Positions 52,786 to 61,796 of a stretch of 64,000 nucleotides of DNA are shown in pieces. Numbering within the stretch: the stretch's first letter is position 1; each line of letters begins with the position of its first letter. The position numbers were made by a program, and so were the translations under genes. The notes beneath the pieces were generated by a model that saw nothing but the letters and a program-made list of their open reading frames with translations, was not told the DNA's origin and did no database searches. Source of the DNA: EB88 sp965199135 (GTDB taxonomy: Bacteria > Acidobacteriota > Terriglobia > Terriglobales > Acidobacteriaceae); the NCBI GenBank assembly GCA_965199135.1, contig OZ240685.1, positions 62,001 through 126,000 on the forward strand, given 5' to 3'.

Positions 52786-54936
52786 CTAGTGCTGCCCCTG
52801 CGGGGGAGTCGCTGGCTGGGCAGGCGCGTGGTACGGGCGGCTGCCATCATCAGGCACGATCACCGGCGCTCTATGCTGCGGCGGGGTTCCCGAAGTGGTG
52901 CCGGGCGTGGTTGTTCCCGGGGTCCGGGGCTGGGTCCGGGTCTGGGGATGGGTCTGGGGATGGGTCTGGGACTGATTCCGGGGCTGGGGCCGGGCAGGCG
53001 TGGCCACGGGCCCATCGGTCACGATCTGTGTCGGAACCGAGGTCCTTGGAGCCGGATGCGCCGGGGTCGTTGGCGTGGTCCGAGCCGCTGTGGCTCCCGT
53101 TCCGGGGGCCCCGGAGCTTCGCGCCGAGGTCGGTGTCGTCGCTCCAGCGACCCGTGCGGGCGACGGGTTCGCTGTCCGGGGGCTTGTCGGGGCAGGGGTG
53201 GCCACGGCAGGCGTGCGGTGAACCGGAACTGCCGCCCCGTTCGCTCCGTACACGACGCCGGTCGTGGGGGCGGGCGCATGATGCGCGGTCGCGGCTGCGG
53301 GTATCGCGGCTGCGGGTCTGGATGAGGGACTAAAGGTCGTCCCAGGCGGCGTGACCAGCACGCGGTGCATGGCGGGCGTGCCATCCGGGTTGAGCACCGG
53401 CGTCCGCTTGATCGAGGGCGTCCCATCGGCATTGAGCATCGGTGTGCCATCGGCATTCAGGATCGGTGTGCGCTTCACCAGTGGTTTCATGACGTACATC
53501 GAGCCCGCCGGGGCTCCTGCAGGCAGCGGCGCATTCACGCTCGCCGAGCCAGGGTTTGCTGCGGCTGGCGAGGAGCTCGGGGGAGCCACCGGCTTGAGCG
53601 CTGCCGTGGCTGAGGGCGCAGGGTGAGGTCTCGCTGCTTCTGCCGCATCATGCGCCGCGCGAAAGGCCGGCGAGATCGACGGGCTGGGTGGCGCGGCCAC
53701 CGGGTCGCCATTTTCATCGGTCTTGTTCACACGCGCTGTTGGCAGTACGCCCTGCGCGTAGGGCCCAAGCCGTGCTCCCGGGGTCAGGCTGTCGGCCGCC
53801 GGCACGGCGCCGGGCGTGTAGTGGTCCGAGTGCAACGCGGAAGGCGGGTGCAGGGGAGCAGCGTCAGAGTCAGCCGTCGCCGGCGATGCACCAGGTGAGG
53901 CGTCGGGGGCATCCGGGTCGGTCACATTCGTGGCCGAGGGCAGTCGGGCCGCGAGCACGTCCGACGCACGCTGGGCCTCAAGCGCCGCCTCGGCGGCAGC
54001 GGCCGCCTTCGCCGTGGCGGCTTGCTTGAGGGCGGCAGCCGTGGACTCGCTCCGGGAAAGATCATGGCGCAGATGCACGGAAGGTGTGCTCGCGGTGCCA
54101 GTCACAACCAGCACTTCTTCAAGCCGGCTCAGGTTGGCCGAGGGTTTCAGCACAACGTCCACCAGCGGCTGATTGTCGGTATCGGGAACAATCTTCGAGA
54201 CGACGCCTACCGGCAGACCGCGCGGGAAGATCTGGTCGCCACCCGAGGTCAGCACCAGTTGGCCAGGGTGGATCCGGTCATCCGGCATCATGTTCACGAT
54301 TTCGGGATGGCCGACATTGTCGCCGCGCAGGATACCGCGGGTGCGCGTCTCTTCCAGCAGCACACCGGCGGCGCTGGTCGGGTCCGAAATCTCAAGCACC
54401 TGGCTGGTGTGTGGCATCACCTCGCGGATACGGCCAACGATGCCGTCTGGTGTTATCACCGGCATCTCTGCAGCGATCCCGTCATCCGAGCCTTTGTCGA
54501 TATAGAGGACGCGCCCGTGGTCCGAGCCGCCGGAACCGACAACCTGAGCGGGCACCGTGTTGTCGATGTAGTGCTGCTTGAAGGCAAGCAGTTCCTGCAG
54601 TCGCTCCCCCTGCCGGGCGTCTTCGGCGAGCGCAGCCTGCTCCATCTGCAGCCGCTGGTTCTCCGCCTGGAGCGCTTCGTTCTGCTGCTTGACGTCAACG
54701 AGGTCTAGGTACTTGGTCCATATGCCGCGAATGGAAAGGCCGCTCGTGTGCAGCACCTTCTCCGGAGGGGCCACCACCGATGTGACGCCCACCCGCAATG
54801 CATTCACGCCCGTCTGGTCGGCCGCGGCCGCACCAGGCAGTCGGGGCCGTACCTGCACGGCAAGCAGCACGAACTGCACCAGCAGCACGAGCAGAAGCAC
54901 CAGGGGATTCTTGTAGCGGGAGAAGAAGGATTCCAT
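52786..54936 (-). CDS. mreC: Cell shape-determining protein MreC with long C-terminal extension
   Basis: 716 residues where about 280-370 is usual. Residues 1-280 are normal MreC: TM at about 10-28, coiled coil at about 82-120 (QQNEALQAENQRLQMEQ), then the beta domains (GRVLYIDKGSDDG ... SGGDQIFPRGLPVGVV, end near RLEEVLVVTG). The remaining 436 residues are Ala/Pro/Thr-rich and low-complexity, with repeats of LN(A/P)DGTP and a Gln/Thr/Pro tail. MreC links the MreB filament to PBP2 in the periplasm. The extension may span or bind the cell wall (inference). Confidence 0.93.
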   Translation of the reverse strand: MESFFSRYKNPLVLLLVLLVQFVLLAVQVRPRLPGAAAADQTGVNALRVGVTSVVAPPEKVLHTSGLSIRGIWTKYLDLVDVKQQNEALQAENQRLQMEQAALAEDARQGERLQELLAFKQHYIDNTVPAQVVGSGGSDHGRVLYIDKGSDDGIAAEMPVITPDGIVGRIREVMPHTSQVLEISDPTSAAGVLLEETRTRGILRGDNVGHPEIVNMMPDDRIHPGQLVLTSGGDQIFPRGLPVGVVSKIVPDTDNQPLVDVVLKPSANLSRLEEVLVVTGTASTPSVHLRHDLSRSESTAAALKQAATAKAAAAAEAALEAQRASDVLAARLPSATNVTDPDAPDASPGASPATADSDAAPLHPPSALHSDHYTPGAVPAADSLTPGARLGPYAQGVLPTARVNKTDENGDPVAAPPSPSISPAFRAAHDAAEAARPHPAPSATAALKPVAPPSSSPAAANPGSASVNAPLPAGAPAGSMYVMKPLVKRTPILNADGTPMLNADGTPSIKRTPVLNPDGTPAMHRVLVTPPGTTFSPSSRPAAAIPAAATAHHAPAPTTGVVYGANGAAVPVHRTPAVATPAPTSPRTANPSPARVAGATTPTSARSSGAPGTGATAARTTPTTPAHPAPRTSVPTQIVTDGPVATPARPQPRNQSQTHPQTHPQTRTQPRTPGTTTPGTTSGTPPQHRAPVIVPDDGSRPYHAPAQPATPPQGQH
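52919..52976. repeat. 12-bp tandem repeats at the mreC 3' end
   Basis: Imperfect copies of GGTCTGGGGATG encode Thr/Pro/Gln/His repeats (TQPRTP, THPQTHPQT) at the MreC C-terminus. The period keeps the frame. Confidence 0.55.
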
Positions 54937-54984
54937 TGCCGGATCAGGCCTTTCGAACGAGCAGACGCAGCGTTGCCCGTTCTC

Positions 54985-56049
54985 TTAGTCGATCTTGATC
55001 TTTCGCAGGAGGCGGAAGTCGGAAAGCATCTTGCCCGTACCCAGCACCACGCTGGCGAGCGGATCATCCGCAACCGAAACCGGGAGGCCGGTTTCCTCGC
55101 GAATACGCTTGTCGAGATTCTTGATCAGCGCACCGCCGCCGGTCAGCACAATGCCACGATCGCTGATATCCGCGGAGAGCTCAGGCGGGGTCCGCTCGAG
55201 CGCCACCCGGATAGCATTCATGATGGTCGAGATAGATTCTGCGAGTGCCTCGCGAATCTCGGAATCCTCAATCGTGATGGTCTTGGGCACACCTTCGATC
55301 AGGTTGCGGCCCTTGATCTCCATCAGAATTGGCTTTTCCAGCGGGTACGCCGAGCCGATTTCGATCTTGATCTGCTCGGCGGTACGCTCGCCGATCAGCA
55401 GGTTATATTTCCGCTTCAGGTAGTTCATGATGGACTCGTCCATCTGGTTCCCTGCCATGCGGACCGAACGGGAGTACACGATCCCGGAGAGCGAGATCAC
55501 GGCAATGTCCGTGGTTCCGCCGCCGATATCGACCACCATGTTGCCCTGCGGTTCGGTGATCGGCAGGCCGGCGCCGATTGCGGCCACCATTGCCTGCTCC
55601 ACGAGAAACACTTCAGACGCCTTGGCGCGATAGGCGGAGTCTTCGACCGCGCGCTTCTCGACCTGGGTGATCTCCGACGGCACGCCGATCACGATGCGTG
55701 GATGAACCATCATCTTGCGGTTGTGGGCCTTCTGGATGAAGTAGTTCAACATCTTCTCAGTGATTTTGAAGTCGGCAATGACGCCGTCCTTCATGGGGCG
55801 GATGGCCACGATGTTGCCCGGCGTCCGGCCGAGCATCTCCTTGGCTTCCTTGCCGACGGCCTCTACTTCGCCCGTGTTCTTGTTGATGGCGACGATGGAG
55901 GGCTCGTTGACCACGATGCCCTTGCCGCGGGCATAGACCAGCGTGTTGGCTGTCCCGAGATCGATGGCAAGATCGCTTGAAAAGACGCTAAACAACGACC
56001 GCACACCGTGCGAACGCGACGAACGCGAATGAAAACCGTTAGCTGGCAT
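54985..56049 (-). CDS. mreB: Rod shape-determining actin homolog MreB
   Basis: 354 residues. Phosphate 1 motif is LAIDLGTANTLVYARG, connect 1 and phosphate 2 include VDIGGGTTDIAVISL, and the adenosine motif is VLTGGGALIKNLD. It forms membrane-bound filaments that position the elongasome. About 20 residues before the core are non-conserved, and a GTG further in is possible; the ATG at 56049 is kept. First gene of the leftward mreB-mreC-mreD-mrdA-rodA cluster, 48 bases before mreC. Confidence 0.97.
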   Translation of the reverse strand: MPANGFHSRSSRSHGVRSLFSVFSSDLAIDLGTANTLVYARGKGIVVNEPSIVAINKNTGEVEAVGKEAKEMLGRTPGNIVAIRPMKDGVIADFKITEKMLNYFIQKAHNRKMMVHPRIVIGVPSEITQVEKRAVEDSAYRAKASEVFLVEQAMVAAIGAGLPITEPQGNMVVDIGGGTTDIAVISLSGIVYSRSVRMAGNQMDESIMNYLKRKYNLLIGERTAEQIKIEIGSAYPLEKPILMEIKGRNLIEGVPKTITIEDSEIREALAESISTIMNAIRVALERTPPELSADISDRGIVLTGGGALIKNLDKRIREETGLPVSVADDPLASVVLGTGKMLSDFRLLRKIKID

Positions 56050-56348
56050 GGAGCAGTTGCTTATCCCCAGAAGTCACCCAATTGTAGCGCTTTCAATCCA
56101 GTGAAACCGGCCAGCAAGTGCATGGATTCCAGCACATATGTACCCACCGCGATACGCAGTGGCACTGTTTTGGCGCGAGTGGCACCTGGCGCAACCCCAC
56201 TGCGGTTCCTTGGTTACTGAAGGCGCGCTGCCCAGGCCTTTTTCCTTTCCGGGCACACAGTTCCTCTGGTCTTCTAACAGTCCGAACATCAGCCGCGACA
56301 TCACCACCCTGCCAGGGGCTCTCCTGCTGGAGGGCTGAAAGGACACAC
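56050..56348. other. Divergent promoter region mreB / EAL gene
   Basis: About 300 bases between divergent genes. A plus-strand frame is open through it but has no conserved content before the EAL domain. Promoters for the mre cluster and the EAL gene must lie here; boxes are not clear. Confidence 0.35.
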
Positions 56349-57218
56349 GTGAACATTCTGGGGAAGCTGCCGAGCAAGGAGGCCGGGTGCGGCGCATGTC
56401 GCTTTGAGGAGGGTGCCCCCTTTCCATTCAAGATCGCGTTCCAGCCCATCGTGAGCCGGGAGGGCGTCTTCGCGTACGAAGCGCTGGTGCGTGGGCCCGG
56501 GGGGGAGTCGGCCGGCACCGTGCTGGCCCAGGTAAACAGCACCAACCTCTATGCCTTCGACCAGGCCTGCCGTGTCCGCGCGATTGAAACCGCCTCCTGC
56601 CTCGGGCTCGAGACGCCCAGCAAGGTCTCGATCAACTTCATTCCGGGCGCTGTGTATAAGCCAGCCGCGTGTATCCGCAAGACTCTCGACGCCGCTTCAA
56701 GGGTGGGCATGGACTGTTCGGACATCATTCTCGAGGTCACCGAGAGCGAGCAGATCACCGATCGCCCGCACCTGATCGAGATCTTCCAGGAGTACCGGCG
56801 ATGCGGACTGCAAACCGCGATCGACGACTTCGGCGCAGGCTACGCAGGGCTCGACCTGCTGGCGGCGTTCCAGCCCGACATTCTGAAACTCGACATGTCA
56901 CTGATTCGGAATCTCGACGAGCGCAGGCCGAGCCGGCTCATCGTCGCAGCCGTGCTCCATCTCTGCCGCGACCTGGGCACCCGCCTGATCGCCGAGGGAG
57001 TCGAGACCATGGCCGAATTCCATGTGCTTGAGGATCTCGGGGTCGAGTTGTTCCAGGGCTACCTGTTCGGCCGGCCAGCCCTTGAGGCCCTCGAGACGGC
57101 CACGCTGCCCTCGGATCGAACAGAGCGTGCTTCTGCCGTCGTGGGGGTGCGAACAGCACATCTTTCAGCCCCTGGCGTGCTTTCCGCGGAAGCGCAGCGG
57201 GAGGGGCCGCGCGGGTAA
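56349..57218 (+). CDS. EAL-domain c-di-GMP phosphodiesterase
   Basis: 289 residues, an EAL domain alone with a short N-terminus holding GCGACRF. Catalytic residues appear complete: FAYEALVRG (EAL), the Asn in INFIPG, Glu in EVTESE, DDFGAGYAGLDLL, Lys in LKLDMSLI, EGVET and the Gln in LFQGYLFG. It should hydrolyse c-di-GMP to pGpG. The start is GTG 56349 with AAAGGA six bases upstream. It is the likely counterpart of the cyclase at 7035-8468 only in a general sense. Confidence 0.88.
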   Translation: MNILGKLPSKEAGCGACRFEEGAPFPFKIAFQPIVSREGVFAYEALVRGPGGESAGTVLAQVNSTNLYAFDQACRVRAIETASCLGLETPSKVSINFIPGAVYKPAACIRKTLDAASRVGMDCSDIILEVTESEQITDRPHLIEIFQEYRRCGLQTAIDDFGAGYAGLDLLAAFQPDILKLDMSLIRNLDERRPSRLIVAAVLHLCRDLGTRLIAEGVETMAEFHVLEDLGVELFQGYLFGRPALEALETATLPSDRTERASAVVGVRTAHLSAPGVLSAEAQREGPRG

Positions 57219-57245
57219 GATAGGGTCTGAGGACTACGAGACCGC

Positions 57246-58358
57246 ATGATTATCGGCGTACCCAAGGAAGTCAAGGATCACGAGACACGCGTCGCGCTTA
57301 CCCCCGCCGGCGTCAAGGAATTGAAGGCCTCCGGCCACGATGTGCTGGTCGAGCAACATGCCGGCGAACTCTCCGCATTTACTGACGATGAGTACCAGGC
57401 CGCAGGCGCCGAAATCGTGGGCGCAGCCGCCAATGTCTGGGCCAACGCCGAGATGGTCGTAAAGGTCAAGGAACCGACCGAAAAGGAATACGGCTACTTC
57501 CGCCCTGGCCTCACGCTGTTCACCTACCTGCACCTCGCCCCCCTGCCTGAGCTGACCAACCGCCTGCTTGATCGCAAGGTGACAGGCATCGCCTACGAGA
57601 CGGTTCGTGATGAAGCGGGCACCCTGCCGCTGCTCACCCCAATGTCCGAAGTCGCCGGTCGCCTGAGTGTGCAGTTCGGCGCGTCGTACCTGGAGAAGAG
57701 CAAGGGTGGCCGTGGCCTCCTGCTCGGCGGCGTCCCCGGCGTCCCACCAGCGGATGTGCTGATCCTGGGCGGAGGCATCGTCGGCACGAATGCAGCCAAG
57801 ATTGCGCTCGGCATGGGCGCCAAGGTCACGATTGTCGATCGGAATCTCCATCGCCTGCGGGATCTCGACGACATCTTTTCCGGCCGCGTCTTTACACTGG
57901 CGGCGAACCTTCACAACCTGACCGAAGGGGTGCGCGCGGCTGACCTTGTGATCGGCGGCGTGCTGATCCCCGGCGCCGCAGCGCCCAAGATCGTCACCGC
58001 GGAAATGGTGCGTGGCATGAAGCAAGGCGCAGTGATCGTGGACGTCGCAATCGACCAGGGCGGCTGCATCGAGACAGCCCACCCGACCACTCACAGCGAC
58101 CCTTCCTACGTGGTCGACGGGGTCGTGCACTACTGTGTCACCAACATGCCGGCGGCGGTTCCCAACACGTCGACCCTGGCGCTCACCAATGCGACCTTCC
58201 CCTACGTGCAGCGTCTGGCTGCCGGGGTCAACGCGGCGCTGCTGGCCGATGAAGGCCTTGCCGAGGGAGTCAACACCCATGCGGGCGTGCTCACCTGCGA
58301 ACCGGTGGCCGAGTCGCAGAAGCAAACCTGGAAGCCCATTCGACAGCTGCTGCAGTAG
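57246..58358 (+). CDS. ald: Alanine dehydrogenase
   Basis: 370 residues. It interconverts L-alanine and pyruvate plus ammonia with NAD. The N-terminal signature is MIIGVPKEVKDHETRVALTP, the catalytic Lys lies in MVVKVKEP and His in YLHLAP. The nucleotide motif is GGGIVGTNAAKIALGMGA near residue 175, and the late block is GVVHYCVTNMPAAVPNTST. It lies 27 bases after the EAL gene; a strong terminator follows. Confidence 0.97.
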   Translation: MIIGVPKEVKDHETRVALTPAGVKELKASGHDVLVEQHAGELSAFTDDEYQAAGAEIVGAAANVWANAEMVVKVKEPTEKEYGYFRPGLTLFTYLHLAPLPELTNRLLDRKVTGIAYETVRDEAGTLPLLTPMSEVAGRLSVQFGASYLEKSKGGRGLLLGGVPGVPPADVLILGGGIVGTNAAKIALGMGAKVTIVDRNLHRLRDLDDIFSGRVFTLAANLHNLTEGVRAADLVIGGVLIPGAAAPKIVTAEMVRGMKQGAVIVDVAIDQGGCIETAHPTTHSDPSYVVDGVVHYCVTNMPAAVPNTSTLALTNATFPYVQRLAAGVNAALLADEGLAEGVNTHAGVLTCEPVAESQKQTWKPIRQLLQ

Positions 58359-58370
58359 GGTGTGGGCCAG

Positions 58371-58411
58371 AATCACGAGGGGGAGCGCTCATCGCGCTCC
58401 CCTTCGTGATT
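58371..58411. terminator. Bidirectional terminator ald / lipoprotein gene
   Basis: An 18-bp stem from AATCACGAGGGGGAGCGC to GCGCTCCCCTTCGTGATT, with one G-T pair and loop TCATC, lies between convergent genes. Confidence 0.85.
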
Positions 58412-58422
58412 AGAAAGCCAGC

Positions 58423-59190
58423 CTAGCGACTTACGGTGACGGAGCGCTCCAGCCGGAAGGTCAGTGCCGTTTCCGCCGGGATCACGATCTCCTTGTTGCC
58501 GGTGAAGGCAGTGCCTGCGGTACCCGCCCCAGCACCAGCCAGGCCGCCGATCAGCGCACCCTTGCCGCCGCCTGCGAGTCCGCCGATCAGCGCGCCCAGG
58601 CCGCCACCGCCGCCGATCATCGTGGCGGTCCGCTTGCCCTTGCCCTTCTCCACCCGCTCGATCGAGCTGGTCTCGACCTCGTACGTCCGCCCGTCCGCGC
58701 GAATGCTGTCCAGCCGGATCGCGAGCTCTGCCTGGCCCTTGAAGCGGCCGAGCGACTTCGCATCAATCACGGTGCCGGTAGCCGACGAACCCGCACGAAC
58801 GAGCGTGACCCCGCGCACCGTAATCGGCGCCGACACCGTGGCGGAGAAGCTCTGGCCCGGCTGGCTGATCTTTGAACCCAGCTCCTCACGCGTGGTGATC
58901 CGGATGTGGGTGCCCGCCGGGATGGTGTAGGACGCGGGCTGCACGGGCGCAGGCGCCGCGGGCTGAGCCGCGTAGCCCGACTGGGCTGGCTGCTGCACCG
59001 GTGCGGCACCAGGGTTCATCGCCTGCTGCCCGGCGGCATTGGGCGCCGCCTGGTTCGGTTGCGTGCCTTGCGGATACTGCTGCGGGTTGTTGGTGCTCTG
59101 CTGCGGGGCCTGCTTGCTGCATCCACCAGCCAGCATGGAAACAGCAAGCGCTGCACTCAAGGGAACGATCGCGAATGGGCTTCTTTTCAT
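58423..59190 (-). CDS. Glycine-zipper lipoprotein
   Basis: 255 residues. A lipoprotein signal peptide (MKRSPFAIVPLSAALAV...) ends in the lipobox LAGGC with lipid-Cys near residue 27. A Gln/Pro/Ala/Asn-rich linker follows to about 90, then a beta domain (IPAGTHIRITTREELGS; SATGTVIDAKSLG), a glycine zipper at about 195-225 (GGLGALIGGLAGGGKGALIG) that could insert in membrane, and a final strand ending RLERSVTVSR. The start at 59190 is chosen for the signal peptide; an ATG ten codons earlier is possible. Function unknown. Confidence 0.75.
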   Translation of the reverse strand: MKRSPFAIVPLSAALAVSMLAGGCSKQAPQQSTNNPQQYPQGTQPNQAAPNAAGQQAMNPGAAPVQQPAQSGYAAQPAAPAPVQPASYTIPAGTHIRITTREELGSKISQPGQSFSATVSAPITVRGVTLVRAGSSATGTVIDAKSLGRFKGQAELAIRLDSIRADGRTYEVETSSIERVEKGKGKRTATMIGGGGGLGALIGGLAGGGKGALIGGLAGAGAGTAGTAFTGNKEIVIPAETALTFRLERSVTVSR

Positions 59191-59324
59191 GGCAGCCGTT
59201 GAGATGCCACCGCGTGTCATCGTGGTTACCCCGGCTCCGCGGTTTGTGACCGAGGAGCCAGAGCGCAAAGCACCGCAGCACACTGGTAGTCTGAGGCTGA
59301 AAGCCGCGGAGGGCACCCTACACG

Positions 59325-61796
59325 ATGAGCGCAGACGGCCCGCAACCAGCATCGCTGAAACGGCGTTCCAGCCTTCCGCTGCTGGGCAGCGCGCTGCTTG
59401 CACTGCTGCTCGGCATGAGCGCCTTCAACGCGTTCAACCTCGCGCCTCCCTACCATGGCAGCCCCTGGGCTCTGGCATTGTTCACCCTGGTGACGGTGGT
59501 GCTGTTTCTGCTGCTCCTGTTCCTGCTGATCCTGCTCGCACGCAACATTCTCAAGATGTACGGGGACGGTCGGTCGCGGGTGCTGGGCTCGCGATTGCGT
59601 TCGCGCATGGTGCTGGGCGCGCTGCTGCTTTCGTTTGCGCCGATCGTCTTCATGGCGCTGTTTTCGTTCCTCCTGATGAACCGCTCGCTCGACCGCTGGT
59701 TCTCGCAGCCGGTCGCCCACCTCCGCGACCAGTCTCTCCAGATCGCGCTGCAGCTTTCGCGCTACGTCACCAACAACGCGCGGGTCGAAGCCGAGGCCAT
59801 TGCGCGGTCGCCGGGCTTTCTCAGCGGCTACGACAAGGATGACCCCGCTGCCCTGGCCGAGGAGATGCGGCGTCACCGGCTGACGCTCGAAGGCGGCTTC
59901 ACCTTTGTCTATCGCGATGGACAGCCGCTCACCAGCTACCAGATGCCCCCGTTGAATGCTGCGCCGGTGCTGCGCTCCTGGCCCGACGCAAGTCGCCTCG
60001 CGCCCGATGCCGCACCTGCGCCGGCAACCGAAGAGCATCATCGCCTCCACGCGCGAGCCGTGCCACCTGCTGCCGCAGCGCTCGCAGGCAGCCCGCCACT
60101 TCCGGGTGCGGCGGCACTCGATGCCGCACATATGCTGCTCGCCCAGGCGGCGCTGCAGGGCGCCGAGAATGCCGATGGGCCCATGCTCTCGCTCGGCTCC
60201 GGCAATGACTTCGCTCTGGGTGCGGCCTCCTTCGATGACGGAGGCGTCGTGGTCGTCGGCCTGCCGCTGCCGACCGGCCTCAGCGGCACGGTGAACAGCA
60301 TCACCGCCGGCGCGCAGGAGTACTGGACGGTCTATCGCGAGCGTCGCACCGTGCGCAGTACCTTTCTGCTGCTCCTCACCCTGGTCACCACGCTGACCTT
60401 CTTTGCATCGAGCTGGCTCGCGCTGTTTCTCTCGAAGCAGATCACGCGCCCCGTAGAAGCCCTGGCCGATGCGATGAATGCGATCGCCGGGGGTGACTAC
60501 CGGCAGCGCATCGCCTTCTCTGCGACCGAGGAGCTGAGCGAGCTGATCGGATCCTTCAACCAGATGGCCACCGATCTCGAGGAGAGCCGCTCGATCGCCG
60601 AGACCTCGACCGCGCAGCTCGAGCATGCCAACCAGCGCCTTCGTGAGCGGCAGCATGAACTGGAGTTGATCCTCGACACCATCCCCAGCGGCGTGGTGGT
60701 GCTTGATGGCGGCCGGAACGTCCTTCAGGTCAACCGCGCCTTCCTTGAACTGCTCCCCGGCGCCTCGCCCGCAGAGGCATTGCTGCTCGCACGCGACGCG
60801 GAGGAATCTGCCTCGTTCCGCGGTCTGCGCCTTGAAGACCTCCTGCCGGAAGAGCTGCTTGAAGAAGTGTTGCGGCTGGAGCGTCGCGCCCAGCGGATGG
60901 GCGTGGCGGGCGTGGAGCTGGAGCTGCCTGCCATTCGCGCGACCGAAGCGGTCGAAGCCCGTGACGCGCTCAGCCTCTCGGTCACGATCGCCGTGCTGAA
61001 CCTCGGCCGCGACCAGGACGGGCAACAACGGCGGGGCTCCGTGCTTGTCGTGGATGATGTCTCGGAGGTGCTGCAGGCGCAGCGCCAGGTGGCGTGGAAG
61101 GAGGTGGCGCAGCGTGTGGCGCACGAGATCAAGAACCCGCTCACGCCAATCTCCCTCTCTGCCGAACGCATCCGCCGGCACATCGATCGTGGCTCTAGCG
61201 AGTCGCCCGTGATCATTCGCAGGTGCAGCGATGTGATCCTTTCCTCGGTCGAGACGGTGCGGCTGCTTGTGGACCAGTTCGCCGCGCTCGCCGAGTTCCC
61301 GGCCGCGCAGCCTCGCGCCGCCTGCCTGAACGAGATAGCACAGAGCGCGCTGCTCCTCTTCCAGGGCCGGCTTGAGGACACCCGCATCGACACGGCATTT
61401 ACGGAACCCTTGCCGCAGGTCATGGCCGATCCCGAAGCCCTGCGCCGGGCACTGGCCAACCTCATCGAGAACGCAGCCGAGGCGATGCATGGCAGCTTCC
61501 ATCGCGTGCTGCGCGTCGAGACCTCGCTGAGCGAACACTCCGGCATGGCCGAGATCGTGGTGTCGGACACAGGGCCCGGCCTGAATCCCGAGGTACGGGA
61601 GCGGCTCTTTCTGCCCTACTTCTCAACCAAGCAGCGTGGCACGGGGCTCGGCCTTGCGATCGCCGCAAAGATTGTGCAGGACCACCACGGAACGATCCGC
61701 GCCGAGCAGCGTGGCGCGATCGGCGCCTGCTTTGTGATCGAGTTGCCACTGGCCAAGGTGCTCGAGCCAGCCTCGCAGGAGAACGTCCCGGCATGA
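59325..61796 (+). CDS. ntrY: NtrY-like sensor histidine kinase
   Basis: 823 residues. Membrane segments at about 20-40, 47-72 and 93-115, a periplasmic part to about 340, another membrane segment at about 342-365, HAMP at about 370-420 and a PAS domain at about 440-560. HisKA has the phospho-His in RVAHEIKNPLTPISLS and HATPase has LIENAAEAMHG, SDTGPGLN and GTGLGLAIAAKIV. The KNPLTP motif and this layout are those of NtrY. It overlaps ntrX by four bases (ATGA). The ATG at 59325 has GGAGGG upstream. Confidence 0.9.
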   Translation: MSADGPQPASLKRRSSLPLLGSALLALLLGMSAFNAFNLAPPYHGSPWALALFTLVTVVLFLLLLFLLILLARNILKMYGDGRSRVLGSRLRSRMVLGALLLSFAPIVFMALFSFLLMNRSLDRWFSQPVAHLRDQSLQIALQLSRYVTNNARVEAEAIARSPGFLSGYDKDDPAALAEEMRRHRLTLEGGFTFVYRDGQPLTSYQMPPLNAAPVLRSWPDASRLAPDAAPAPATEEHHRLHARAVPPAAAALAGSPPLPGAAALDAAHMLLAQAALQGAENADGPMLSLGSGNDFALGAASFDDGGVVVVGLPLPTGLSGTVNSITAGAQEYWTVYRERRTVRSTFLLLLTLVTTLTFFASSWLALFLSKQITRPVEALADAMNAIAGGDYRQRIAFSATEELSELIGSFNQMATDLEESRSIAETSTAQLEHANQRLRERQHELELILDTIPSGVVVLDGGRNVLQVNRAFLELLPGASPAEALLLARDAEESASFRGLRLEDLLPEELLEEVLRLERRAQRMGVAGVELELPAIRATEAVEARDALSLSVTIAVLNLGRDQDGQQRRGSVLVVDDVSEVLQAQRQVAWKEVAQRVAHEIKNPLTPISLSAERIRRHIDRGSSESPVIIRRCSDVILSSVETVRLLVDQFAALAEFPAAQPRAACLNEIAQSALLLFQGRLEDTRIDTAFTEPLPQVMADPEALRRALANLIENAAEAMHGSFHRVLRVETSLSEHSGMAEIVVSDTGPGLNPEVRERLFLPYFSTKQRGTGLGLAIAAKIVQDHHGTIRAEQRGAIGACFVIELPLAKVLEPASQENVPA

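Noticed and set aside
59226..61538. A 770-codon open frame antisense to ntrY
   Set aside because: Gln/Arg/His-rich shadow frame; the kinase motifs lie on the plus strand.
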